Origin: CAYPHY01 sp964410625
GTDB lineage: Bacteria > Chloroflexota > Anaerolineae > Promineifilales > Promineifilaceae
DNA length: 64,000 bases
Assembly: GCA_964410625.1 (NCBI GenBank)
Contig: CAYPHY010000004.1
Coordinates: 210,061-274,060, forward strand
Direction: 5' to 3'
In this document: one piece after another, positions 44,551 to 52,510 of the stretch
Layout of the letters: each line of letters starts with the position of its first letter
Numbering within the stretch: the first letter of the stretch is position 1
Translations under genes and position numbers: made by a program
Notes under the pieces: model-generated
What the model was told of the DNA's origin: nothing
What the model saw: the letters and a program-made list of their open reading frames with translations, nothing else
The model's database searches: none

Positions 44551-45270
44551 ATGGAACAGATAACCGCTTCTCTCATCCTGGAACGCGGCCCACGGCCGAA
44601 CCAACGCTTCCTGCTCACCGAGGAACAGTCCACCCTCGGCAGAAGCGCAGGCAACGAAGTAGTCATTGTTGATCCCGAGGTTTCTCGCCGCCATGCGCGA
44701 ATCACCCGCCGCGCGGCCGACTTTGCGCTGGAAGATTTGGGCAGCACCAATGGCACCTTCCTTAACGGTCACCGCGTAACCCATCTAACCATTTTGAACG
44801 ATGGCGATGTGATCGATCTCGGGGACTCCATTTCGCTACGCTTTGCTACCACAACCACGGCCGTCCCCCCAGCACCGGTTCAGCCCGAAATGCCCGCTGA
44901 ACAACCCATCTATTATCCCCCGTCGGCCGTCCCCACCATTGAAGACGCGGCCGTCGAATGGGAAGAACCAGTGGAAGAAATCGGCGATTTCGTCTACTAC
45001 AGCGGCCCCGAAGCGGAATTGCTGAGCGAAGCAGGGCCATATCCGCCCCCACCCGCACCCGTCTATGCCCCCCAGCCCATCCCCGTAGCACGGCCGCGCC
45101 GCCTGTGGTTGGGTTGCCTGTTGGCCTTTCTGGCGATTACCCTGCTCTGTGTGGGAACGGTCATTTTTCTCGATGCCTACGACCAGGGGCGATTGCTCTA
45201 CTGTGGCCCGCTGCGGCCGTTCTTTCAAATCGCTCTCGGCCCCGTTGGCTTCGCGCCTCTGTGCCCCTAA
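44551..45270 (+). CDS. FHA-domain protein with C-terminal membrane helix
   Basis: 239 residues. The N-terminal FHA domain (about 1-90) contains STLGRSAGNEVVIVDPEVSRRHARI and DLGSTNGTFLNGHRV, the residues that bind phosphothreonine. A Pro-rich linker (PPAPVQPEMPAEQPIYYPPS) follows, then a membrane helix WLGCLLAFLAITLLCVGTVI near the C-terminus, so the FHA domain faces the cytoplasm on a tether. It would recognise a Thr-phosphorylated partner; no Ser/Thr kinase is in the window. Confidence 0.9.
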   Translation: MEQITASLILERGPRPNQRFLLTEEQSTLGRSAGNEVVIVDPEVSRRHARITRRAADFALEDLGSTNGTFLNGHRVTHLTILNDGDVIDLGDSISLRFATTTTAVPPAPVQPEMPAEQPIYYPPSAVPTIEDAAVEWEEPVEEIGDFVYYSGPEAELLSEAGPYPPPPAPVYAPQPIPVARPRRLWLGCLLAFLAITLLCVGTVIFLDAYDQGRLLYCGPLRPFFQIALGPVGFAPLCP

Positions 45271-45489
45271 GGAAGTCAAGCCCAAACGAGACAACAGCAA
45301 AAGCCAGATCACTTCCAGGACTCCTGCATTCTGATATGGATTTTGGTCCCGTTCTCGTGTAAATTTCCGTCGCAAAGTTTTTGCTAACTCGTTCAAAATT
45401 TCGATCTAATTTTTGTGTAAATTCGCGCAATTCGTTGCTAAAATTCTCAACCGTGTAACCCTGACTCGTTCACATTGGAGAAATAATCC

Positions 45490-46734
45490 ATGCTCGACAA
45501 GCCCAACCTACGCCCCCTGGATTTCCAACCCGTCACCCACCAAAACCAACAGTTGTGGCTCCTTCGTGATCCGCTCCAACTCAGCAACCAACAACTGCTC
45601 GTTCCGGCCAGCCTGGTCCAGATGTTACTCTTCTGCGACGGCACACGAACACCAGAAGAAATCCATCGCGCCTTTTGCAACCATATCGGCGAGCAAGTTC
45701 CCTATTCCATCGTCCACGACGCGCTTCTCCAACTAGACGAAGTCTACCTGTTCGACAACGAACGCTTCCGCCAGGCCCAAAGCCAGATGATCAACAACTA
45801 TCGCCAACAACCCTTCCGGCCGCCCGCATTGGCCGATCTCAGTTACCCTTCCCAACCGGGACAACTAGAGGCTCTCTTTCGCAATTACAGCCGCCAAAAC
45901 GGTCTGCTCAAAGGCAACGAATCGCTTAATCCAACCCCACCCTGGACAGCACGCGGGATTGTCTCTCCCCACATTGACTATCAGCGTGGTGGCCCCGTCT
46001 ATGCCCGTGTCTGGCAACAGGCGGCCCCTTCGGTATTGGAAGCTGATTTAGTCATCATTCTGGGGACGGACCACAACGGCCGCTCCGGCAGCATCACCCT
46101 CACCCGCCAACCCTATGCCACACCCTTCGGCGTCTTGCCCACCGATACCGCGCTCATTGACCGCCTGGCCGACGCCATTGGCCCTGATGCCGCCTTCGCC
46201 GAAGAGATCAACCATCGCAACGAACACTCCGTCGAACTCTCGGCCGTCTGGCTCCACTACATTTACCACCAGGCCGGGGTTGCGCCGCGGCCGATGATCC
46301 CCATCCTCGTCGGCTCCTTCTACCACTTCCTGGGCAACGGCTCCCATCCAGCACGAGATAGCCGCTTGAACAACTTGCTCGAAATCTTGCGCCGCGAAAC
46401 CAACGGCCGCCGCGTGCTGGTCGTCGGCTCCGTTGATCTGGCCCATGTCGGCCCCAATTTTGGCGATAAGTTTGTGATGGACACTCCGCGCCGGGAGCGA
46501 TTGCAGCAAGCAGACCACAATCTGATCCAGGCCATCTTACAAGGGGATGCGGCCGCCTTTTATGATCAGATCGCGGCCGTCCATGACCACAACCGCATCT
46601 GTGGCTTTGCCCCCCTCTATCTGATGTTGAGCTATCTTGGCCCAACCACCGGCCAGGAAATCGCCTACAACCACTGCCCCGCCGACCCCCAAGACCACTC
46701 CCTGGTCTCAATTTGTGGCCTCCTACTAAAGTGA
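45490..46734 (+). CDS. MEMO-family protein (AmmeMemoRadiSam system B) with PqqD-like N-terminus
   Basis: 414 aa. Residues about 155-414 form the MEMO fold, with SPHIDYQRGG (His161), VIILGTDHNGRSG (His), HRNEHSVELSAVWL, GSVDLAHVGPNFGD and NRICGFAPLYLML (Cys), the metal-binding arrangement of Memo and extradiol-dioxygenase relatives. The N-terminal part (about 20-95) resembles a PqqD/RRE winged helix: LVPASLVQMLLFCDGTRTPEE and IHRAFCNHIG.... The AmmeMemoRadiSam system has no settled function. GGAG lies 9 nt before the ATG. Confidence 0.85.
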   Translation: MLDKPNLRPLDFQPVTHQNQQLWLLRDPLQLSNQQLLVPASLVQMLLFCDGTRTPEEIHRAFCNHIGEQVPYSIVHDALLQLDEVYLFDNERFRQAQSQMINNYRQQPFRPPALADLSYPSQPGQLEALFRNYSRQNGLLKGNESLNPTPPWTARGIVSPHIDYQRGGPVYARVWQQAAPSVLEADLVIILGTDHNGRSGSITLTRQPYATPFGVLPTDTALIDRLADAIGPDAAFAEEINHRNEHSVELSAVWLHYIYHQAGVAPRPMIPILVGSFYHFLGNGSHPARDSRLNNLLEILRRETNGRRVLVVGSVDLAHVGPNFGDKFVMDTPRRERLQQADHNLIQAILQGDAAAFYDQIAAVHDHNRICGFAPLYLMLSYLGPTTGQEIAYNHCPADPQDHSLVSICGLLLK

Positions 46735-46873
46735 TTCGGACAAGGAAGGTCTATTGGTGTATTGGTATATTAGTTATTGAGCAACCTACACAAATAGATC
46801 CCTTCCACTCTCTTAATCTCCCACCCTCTCAATCTCCAATCTCCTTTTTTTCATAGGAATTTCTACTTACTAC

Positions 46874-46902
46874 TTGACAATAATCAATCCGTGTTGTATT
46901 AT
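46874..46902 (+). promoter_or_regulatory. Promoter of the HTH-ftsZ unit (TTGACA-17-TATTAT)
   Basis: Consensus -35 TTGACA (46874-46879), 17-nt spacer and near-consensus -10 TATTAT (46897-46902), upstream of the HTH gene and ftsZ. An operator overlaps its downstream edge. Confidence 0.75.
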
Positions 46903-46926
46903 TACAACAATACCAATTGTTGTAAT
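46901..46926. promoter_or_regulatory. Palindromic operator at the HTH-ftsZ promoter
   Basis: ATTACAACAAT-ACCA-ATTGTTGTAAT, perfect 11-bp arms, overlapping the end of the -10 and the expected transcript start. Such a position fits a repressor site, plausibly for the HTH protein encoded 37 nt downstream (inference). Confidence 0.7.
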
Positions 46927-46962
46927 ATCCCGCATCACGCCGGATATGGTCGCAGATAGTTG

Positions 46963-47178
46963 ATGAGCAACAAAGACGACTTATTAGAAAACTATGCCGG
47001 CGTTGAAATGGTCAGTAAACGCCTGAATATCCATCCTGAATCAGTCAGACGCCTGATTCGCCAGGGCAAACTTCCGGCCATTAAATTCGGCAACAAGTGG
47101 TTGGTCGAAAAGTCCGTTCTAGAGCAATACGCCAGCCGTTACGATCCACGGCCGGGCAACAAAGCGACACTGTTTTAG
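46963..47178 (+). CDS. Small excisionase-like helix-turn-helix protein
   Basis: 71 residues, almost entirely a winged HTH of the excisionase/MerR-N class: VSKRLNIHPESVRRLIRQGK contains the HTH, LPAIKFGNKWLVEKSVLEQY the wing. Excisionase-like proteins of this size are used as transcription regulators in filamentous bacteria (BldC family). It lies 92 nt before ftsZ on the same strand and behind a strong promoter with an operator. Autoregulation of the HTH-ftsZ unit is a reasonable inference. Confidence 0.85.
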   Translation: MSNKDDLLENYAGVEMVSKRLNIHPESVRRLIRQGKLPAIKFGNKWLVEKSVLEQYASRYDPRPGNKATLF

Positions 47179-47255
47179 TGACAAGTGGATAGTGGCTAGT
47201 GAATAGTGGATAGCGATCTTAACTAGCCACTACCCACTAATCACTAGCCACTACT
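47179..47255. repeat. GTGGATAGTGGCTAGTG inverted repeat
   Basis: GTGGATAGTGGCTAGTGAATAGTGG pairs with CTAGCCACTACCCACTAATC... between the HTH gene and ftsZ; GAGTGGG-related. Confidence 0.65.
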
Positions 47256-47270
47256 AGAGGAAGAAGGGGA

Positions 47271-48413
47271 ATGGGAAAAACACCGGAGCTAGAAAACACG
47301 GCATGTATACGAGTAGTTGGCGTCGGGGGCGGCGGGAGCAATGCCGTGAACCGCATGATTGCCGAAAACGTCACAGGTGTAGAATTCATTGCCATTAACA
47401 CCGACAACCAGGCCCTCTTGCTTTCCAATGCGCCTGTGCGGGTGCGGATTGGCGACAAACTGACGCGCGGGTTGGGTGCGGGCGGAAACCCGGAACAGGG
47501 GGAGAAAGCGGCCAACGAATCGGCCGATGACTTATTCGAAGTCCTCAGAGATTCCGACATGGTGTTCATCACCGCCGGAATGGGTGGTGGCACTGGCACA
47601 GGGGCGGCTCCCGTCGTCGCCAAAATTGCCCGCGAACAAGGCGCCCTGACCATCGGCGTGGTGACACGGCCGTTCCTCTTCGAAGGCAGCAAACGTTCCA
47701 CCATGGCCGAACAAGGCATAGAGCGGCTCAAAGAGCATGTTGATACGCTCATCGTCATCCCCAACGACCGCCTGTTGGAGATCACCGACAAACGGATGTC
47801 GCTGCACGAATCATTCCGCATGGCGGATGACGTCTTACGCCAGGGTATTCAAGGCATCAGCGAACTGATCACCATCCCCGGCTTGATCAACCTCGACTTT
47901 GCCGATGTCCAGGCTATTATGTCCCAGGGCGGCGCGGCGCTGATGGCCGTCGGCCATGCCGAAGGGGATGATCGAGCGCGATTGGCGGCCGAACAAGCCA
48001 TCAGCTCCCGTCTGCTCGATGTCACCATTGACGGCGCACAAGGCATCCTGTTCAACATCACCGGCGGCGCAAACCTCAGCCTCTACGAAGTCAATATAGC
48101 GGCCAGCATAATCCGCGAGACCGCCCACCCCGATTGTAATATGATCTTTGGTGCGGTAATTGATGAGAAAATGGGCGACGAAGTGCGGATCACGGTCATC
48201 GCCACCGGCTTTGAGCGCACACAAACCCGCCGCCAAATGATGCAACGGATGGAATCATCCCTCTCACGCGAGCAAATGGGGCGCGATGCTTCCAGCGGCC
48301 AAATGCGCCGCACCGAGTCTGTTCATGCTGAAGCCCCGCCGGAACCAGAACCGGTACAACCCAGATTTTCACCCAATAATTTGGACATACCGGCATTTCT
48401 ACGCCGTCGCTGA
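47271..48413 (+). CDS. ftsZ: Cell-division GTPase FtsZ
   Basis: Tubulin homologue that forms the Z-ring. The N-terminal GTP-binding domain contains GVGGGGSNAVNRMI, the tubulin signature GGGTGTGAAPVVAKIAREQG, NDRLLEI and the T7 loop with NLDFADVQAIM. The C-terminal linker is short and ends in LDIPAFLRRR, the conserved peptide that binds FtsA/ZipA-type tethers. 380 aa, standard. It begins 92 nt after the HTH gene with an AAGGGGA ribosome site. Confidence 0.98.
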   Translation: MGKTPELENTACIRVVGVGGGGSNAVNRMIAENVTGVEFIAINTDNQALLLSNAPVRVRIGDKLTRGLGAGGNPEQGEKAANESADDLFEVLRDSDMVFITAGMGGGTGTGAAPVVAKIAREQGALTIGVVTRPFLFEGSKRSTMAEQGIERLKEHVDTLIVIPNDRLLEITDKRMSLHESFRMADDVLRQGIQGISELITIPGLINLDFADVQAIMSQGGAALMAVGHAEGDDRARLAAEQAISSRLLDVTIDGAQGILFNITGGANLSLYEVNIAASIIRETAHPDCNMIFGAVIDEKMGDEVRITVIATGFERTQTRRQMMQRMESSLSREQMGRDASSGQMRRTESVHAEAPPEPEPVQPRFSPNNLDIPAFLRRR

Positions 48414-48476
48414 CAAAGGCGTAGCGGGCGCCGCCAACGCCCAAAATACACAAAGCTGTCTACATCCCCTCTGCTC

Positions 48477-48519
48477 GGCTCCCCCTGTATCGCAGGACAG
48501 GGGGAGCCATTATTTTTAC
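48477..48519 (+). terminator. Intrinsic terminator of ftsZ
   Basis: A 12-bp GC-rich stem (48477-48488 with 48497-48508, 8-nt loop) followed by ATTATTTTTA. It closes the HTH-ftsZ transcript. Confidence 0.85.
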
Positions 48520-48522
48520 TCC

Positions 48523-48951
48523 TCAGCTCACCGCTTTCTTCACCAGCGCGACGATCTTTTCCTCCTCAGCGGGGGTCAACTCCTTTAATGCAAAGCTAAC
48601 CGGCCACATGTTGCCTTCATCAAGGTTCGCCATGTCTTCGAAGCTTATAGTCGAATACCTTGTACCAAACTTCCCCGCGCCCTGGAAGAAGCAAACAACC
48701 TTCCCATCCTGCGCATATGCAGGCATCCCATACATAGTTTTCGGCCACAACCCCGGCGCAGTCTCCTTAACAATCTCATGGACCCGCGTCGCCATGGTGC
48801 GGTCCGGTTCCGGCAATTCGGCGATCGCCTCAAGCGCGGCCTTTTCCCCTGCCTCGCGCTTCTTGTTCATCCGCTCTTCCGCCTTCAGCTCTTTGGCGCG
48901 AGCCTTCATCGCCGCTTGTTCTGCCTCTGAGAATCCTTTCTTTGTACTCAT
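48523..48951 (-). CDS. DUF1801-like protein
   Basis: About 142 residues from the ATG at 48951, which has GGAG 6 nt upstream (a longer in-frame start at 49005 does not). It begins with a charged helical region (EQAAMKARAKELKAEERMNK) followed by a compact domain with PGLWPKTMYGMPAYAQDGKV and CFFQGAGKFGTRYSTISFED, a pattern of the DUF1801/YdhG family, whose YdhG-like members have been described as iron-chaperone-like. Function unknown. Next to a small SRPBCC gene, convergent with ftsZ. Confidence 0.8.
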   Translation of the reverse strand: MSTKKGFSEAEQAAMKARAKELKAEERMNKKREAGEKAALEAIAELPEPDRTMATRVHEIVKETAPGLWPKTMYGMPAYAQDGKVVCFFQGAGKFGTRYSTISFEDMANLDEGNMWPVSFALKELTPAEEEKIVALVKKAVS

Positions 48952-48963
48952 TTCAATCTCCTC

Positions 48964-49062
48964 GAAAAAAAGCTCACGAAAAGCCGCTAAGAACGCAAAG
49001 GCCACTCCTAAGCAAAGTCGAAGGAAAATCTTTGCGATCTTTGCGCATTTGCGTGAGGCATC
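48964..49062. repeat. ACGCAAAG / CTTTGCG repeat
   Basis: GCTAAGAACGCAAAGGCC on one side and TTTGCGATCTTTGCGCATTTGCG on the other; related to 21309-21378. Confidence 0.65.
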
Positions 49063-49066
49063 TTCA

Positions 49067-49525
49067 TTACTTTAACCCGGCTAGATAATCTGCCAGGTTG
49101 TCCAATGCCATCTTCGCACCCTTTTCTCCACCATACCTCATCGCGTTTTCGCGCTCGGCCGCCGTCGCAAACACCAACTGCAACGTGACTTTAGTCTTTC
49201 CATCCTCTTCGTCAAACGTCACATGGGTTCGCACAGGTTCAGGCGCGTCCTCCCCGTCGGTTGCAAAATCATAGACCAACCGCGTTGGCTTTTCGATCTC
49301 GATAAAGGTGATTTTGAACGGGTATTCCGCCCCACCAGGGACTGGCTGGCTATACCGCCACAAACCTCCTGGCTTCGCGTTCCATTCATGGATCGTCGTA
49401 CCGCTCGGAACCCACCACTTCTCAGCGTGTTCCCGCTCGGTAAAAGCCGCAAAGACAAGTTCGCGCGGCGCGTCAATCACTCGTGAGACGACGATTTCTC
49501 GGTCTGCTGTTACGTTTGTCATCAT
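49067..49525 (-). CDS. SRPBCC/AHSA1-type START-like protein
   Basis: 152 residues of the activator-of-Hsp90-ATPase-like START family: VSRVIDAPRELVFAAFTERE, KWWVPSGTTIHEWNAKPGGL, and a C-terminal helix EKGAKMALDNLADYLAGL. These proteins bind hydrophobic ligands in a helix-grip cavity; some enzymes of the family exist, so a function is not assigned. The ATG overlaps the ArsR stop, so translation is coupled. The AGGAG site precedes the first of two Met codons. Confidence 0.88.
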   Translation of the reverse strand: MMTNVTADREIVVSRVIDAPRELVFAAFTEREHAEKWWVPSGTTIHEWNAKPGGLWRYSQPVPGGAEYPFKITFIEIEKPTRLVYDFATDGEDAPEPVRTHVTFDEEDGKTKVTLQLVFATAAERENAMRYGGEKGAKMALDNLADYLAGLK

Positions 49526-49851
49526 TCTTTCTCCTTTTGCAGCTGGCGTAAATATGCTTCCAGGCGATCAAGGTTTTCTTCCCAGATCTGGCGATAAGGT
49601 TCCAGCCATTGAGAGGCTTCTTTCAGTGGCGCGGCTTGCAGTTGCGCCGGCCGCCACTGGGCTTCGCGGCCGCGCTCGATCAATCCCGCTTGTTCCAGAA
49701 CCTTCAGATGTTTGGAAATTGCCGGCATACTCAGCTTGAACGGCTCGGCAAGCTCCTTCACCGTAGCTGGCCCCTGTGCCAGCCGCTCCAGCATCGCCCG
49801 GCGGGTTGGGTCTGCCAGGGCTGCAAAGGTTCGGCTAAGCGTATCGTCCAC
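49522..49851 (-). CDS. ArsR-family transcriptional regulator
   Basis: 109-residue winged-helix dimer. The DNA-reading part is FAALADPTRRAMLERLAQGP, ATVKELAEPFKLSMPAISKH and LKVLEQAGLIERGREAQW, all family-typical. No metal-binding Cys pair is seen, so it probably is not a metal sensor. It sits behind a TTGACA-17-TACTAT promoter whose -10 overlaps a palindromic operator, and overlaps the SRPBCC gene: an ArsR-SRPBCC pair common in bacteria, in which the regulator is often self-repressed. Confidence 0.9.
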   Translation of the reverse strand: MDDTLSRTFAALADPTRRAMLERLAQGPATVKELAEPFKLSMPAISKHLKVLEQAGLIERGREAQWRPAQLQAAPLKEASQWLEPYRQIWEENLDRLEAYLRQLQKEKE

Positions 49852-49877
49852 TGTCTAGGTACTCTCCTAACTAATTA

Positions 49878-49919
49878 ACTATTTAACTAAATAGTAAAAT
49901 AAAAGCGGTAAAATGTCAA
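49878..49919 (-). promoter_or_regulatory. ArsR promoter with overlapping operator
   Basis: -35 TTGACA (49914-49919), 17-nt spacer, -10 TACTAT (49891-49896), minus strand. The palindrome ACTATTT-AACT-AAATAGT (49878-49895) overlaps the -10, which fits self-repression by the ArsR protein. Confidence 0.75.
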
Positions 49920-50004
49920 GTGGAGATTGGAGATTAGAGACTGGAGACTGGAGATTCAGATAATCCACTCTCCACTCCCCGCGCTCCACTCCTCACTCTC
50001 CCCC
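49920..50004. repeat. GGAGATTGGAGATT repeat
   Basis: GTGGAGATTGGAGATTAGAGAC with a pyrimidine-rich CCACTCTCCACTCCCCGCGC counterpart fills the gap between the SH3/propeller lipoprotein gene and the ArsR promoter. Confidence 0.7.
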
Positions 50005-51690
50005 CTAAGGAACCCAAACATCAAACGACACGCTCATCAACCCCGAATTTGCCACCAGGACAGATTGCCCGGCCGTATTGTTGCTGCTCAGCGTGCTTGA
50101 ATTCGCGCTATTCACGGCCGCCACAAACGTACCCTCCCCCAACCACTCCGCTTGCAGTGCCACCTGTCCTGACGAGATAGGAAAACGAGTCGAGGGAGAA
50201 CCCAGACGGCCGACGGCATAAAACTCCGGCGAAGCAAAGACAAAATCCTCATTGCTTCTGCTCCAACCGAGAAAGCGCAGTTGCGCCCCATCCAAATAAG
50301 CCACGCCATTCTCTCCATTGGCATCGGCAATAACCAGCTCATCCCGCGTCGAGGCAAAGCCGCGCCGGATATAGGCCAGCCGGTTGCCATTCTCCGACCA
50401 CGATACCGGATTCGCAATCACGCTGGTCTCAATGCTGCCAATTTCCTCCGCCGCACCGCTTGCTGGAATACGCCATAACGTTGCCGCAAAGGTGCTGGGC
50501 GCGGCCGTATCAATCGGGTCTGAAACGGCCGTCAACGCGCTACTCCCACCCCCAACCCATTGGACATCAGGATAGTACAACGCCTCCACCAGCTCTACGG
50601 CCGGAAAGGTCAACACGCTCTCCAACCCACTGCCATCGGCATTGACGCGCACGATCTCTTCCGTGCCCATCATCAACACCCGGTCCTGCGGCGAAACAAC
50701 AAAACGGGGTGCGCCACGTCCGGCCGCCAACCGTTCCACAGGCTCACCAGCCAACGTTACACTCCACAAATCGCTATGCGAACCAGGGGAAAAGCCAGCC
50801 CGATTGATCAAGCCACTGTTAAAAAGCAACGTCCTGGCGTCGCTCAACCAGGCGACTTGTAATATTTGCACGCTTACGTTGCCGGTTGCCGCCCCTGGTA
50901 GTTCCGTCGCCGCTGGCACAGAGGGCAAATCGGCCGAACTCACCAAAATCCGTTCATTGCTGCCATCATAGTTCACCACATGCAGCGCATTCAGCCCGGT
51001 CGTCGCGTCTAGCACGGTAAAAGCCACTGTGCGGCCGTCCGGTGCAATCACCGCCTGTTGCACGCTGTTGCGCTCCACCAACTGCCGCGGTGGCCCTGGC
51101 ACAGGCGGACTTTGCGTCAAGTCCAGGCCAACCCCCATCAGCCGCCCCTGGTCAACATAGGTCAAGAGCGCCGTGTTCGCTGGCGGATCAGGTGTGGTTG
51201 GCGTCGGCGTGGGCGGCGCGACAACCGTTGGCACTTCCTCGTCCCCCTGGGCAACTGTAAATTGCGCCCCTCCGGCGACCCAACATTGGTCCCCCTCCAC
51301 ATCGGCCGGACACTCAATCTTCCACCACCCACTCTCCGGGTCACGGCCGATCACCCGCGCCGTCGAATCCTGCAATAAGAAGCCCACGCGGTCGAATTGC
51401 ACCGAAGGGCCATTACGCACGTTCAAATCAACCAACATCCGTACCGTCACATCAGTTGGTGTTTCAGGGACGGCCGTCTCCTCTCCCTCTCCCCCCGGCA
51501 GCGTAGCCGTCGGCGCAACCCCTAAATCATCACTCGTCGCGCCGGGCGTAACCGCTGCTGTTCCATCCTCCGGCACAGAGGGCGGCAAAGGCACAGGTGG
51601 CTCCACACTTCCGGCAAAAGCATTACAAGCCAGCGCAGTCAAAAAAAGGGTACTGATTAAAAACCAAAGCGAGCGCGTGCGGATCATCAT
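50005..51690 (-). CDS. SH3 and beta-propeller-like lipoprotein
   Basis: About 561 residues. Signal peptide with lipobox LTALAC, then a Pro-rich linker, then a bacterial SH3-like domain (VRMLVDLNVRNGPSVQFDRV, SGWWKIECPADVEGDQCWVA) that may bind peptidoglycan, and a C-terminal region of beta-propeller-like blades (TVAFTVLDATTGLNALHVVN, RTLLFNSGLINRAGFSPGSH, NRLAYIRRGFASTRDELVIA) as in TolB-type proteins. It probably sits on the outer face of the membrane. No enzyme motif. Confidence 0.8.
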   Translation of the reverse strand: MMIRTRSLWFLISTLFLTALACNAFAGSVEPPVPLPPSVPEDGTAAVTPGATSDDLGVAPTATLPGGEGEETAVPETPTDVTVRMLVDLNVRNGPSVQFDRVGFLLQDSTARVIGRDPESGWWKIECPADVEGDQCWVAGGAQFTVAQGDEEVPTVVAPPTPTPTTPDPPANTALLTYVDQGRLMGVGLDLTQSPPVPGPPRQLVERNSVQQAVIAPDGRTVAFTVLDATTGLNALHVVNYDGSNERILVSSADLPSVPAATELPGAATGNVSVQILQVAWLSDARTLLFNSGLINRAGFSPGSHSDLWSVTLAGEPVERLAAGRGAPRFVVSPQDRVLMMGTEEIVRVNADGSGLESVLTFPAVELVEALYYPDVQWVGGGSSALTAVSDPIDTAAPSTFAATLWRIPASGAAEEIGSIETSVIANPVSWSENGNRLAYIRRGFASTRDELVIADANGENGVAYLDGAQLRFLGWSRSNEDFVFASPEFYAVGRLGSPSTRFPISSGQVALQAEWLGEGTFVAAVNSANSSTLSSNNTAGQSVLVANSGLMSVSFDVWVP

Positions 51691-51789
51691 CTTGTTCTCA
51701 TCTCAAAGGGACTTAGAGCCTGTATTTTCAGATAGATTCTTATTGTAACGCAGGACGAAAAAAGGGTCAGGCGAAAAGGCTACGATTTG

Positions 51790-51818
51790 TTGACACAACT
51801 ATACCGCTGTGATACGAT
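51790..51818 (+). promoter_or_regulatory. Promoter of padR (TTGACA-17-TACGAT)
   Basis: Consensus -35 TTGACA (51790-51795), 17-nt spacer, -10-like TACGAT (51813-51818). Confidence 0.6.
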
Positions 51819-51869
51819 GTCGGTCGCGATACTCATTTAATGAATAGTCACAAATTGAGGTCTCGCCAC

Positions 51870-52430
51870 ATGAGTCCAATGCGCCAATCTCCTCTTGCAA
51901 TCGAACATGCCCTATTAGGCTTCCTGCGCCAATCACCGATGCATGGGTATGAAATCCACCAGCGGCTCTCTGACCCTGCCGGTCTGGGCGCTGTGTGGCG
52001 GATCAAGCAAAGCTACCTCTATGCCCTGCTAACACGGTTAGAAAACGAAGGGTTGATCGTCATTGCCGGGCTAGAAGCACAAGATTTTCGGCCGCCGCGC
52101 AAAGTGTTCACTCTAACACCGGCGGGTGAACGGGCTTTTTTGGATTGGGTGCAAAGCCCAGTCTCGCACGGCCGCGATGTGCGGCTCAACTTCCTGGTCA
52201 AGCTCTTTTTTGCTCGCCACGAAGGAAGCGAAGCGGCTGTGCGTTTAATCGAACGGCAGCGGATCGCCTGCCAAAACTGGTTGGGCGACCAGGAAGAGGC
52301 GGCCGATGAACTGGCGGAGACAAAGGAATACCAATGGCTCGTCACTCAGTTCCGCATCGGCCAGCTCCAGGCCATGCTCGATTGGCTCGATATATGTGAA
52401 CGAACACTAGCAATCGGTGAAATCGTTTAG
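51870..52430 (+). CDS. PadR-family transcriptional regulator
   Basis: About 186 residues. The winged-helix domain is IEHALLGFLRQSPMHGYEIH, WRIKQSYLYALLTRLENEGL and KVFTLTPAGERAFLDWVQSP, the PadR hallmark. The C-terminal half is helical (Vir_C-like dimerisation region: FLVKLFFARHEGSEAAVRLI). I chose the ATG at 51870 because GAGG lies 9 nt upstream, which the ATG at 51840 lacks. It precedes modA and may regulate the molybdate genes, but typical PadR targets are exporters, such as the MFS gene further on. Confidence 0.85.
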   Translation: MSPMRQSPLAIEHALLGFLRQSPMHGYEIHQRLSDPAGLGAVWRIKQSYLYALLTRLENEGLIVIAGLEAQDFRPPRKVFTLTPAGERAFLDWVQSPVSHGRDVRLNFLVKLFFARHEGSEAAVRLIERQRIACQNWLGDQEEAADELAETKEYQWLVTQFRIGQLQAMLDWLDICERTLAIGEIV

Positions 52431-52510
52431 AGACCGGGTTTTGGCAACTTCATCGCTTAAGAAACCCGCCCTCTACCTTCTATCATCTATAGCAACAAAA
52501 GGAGAGAAAG

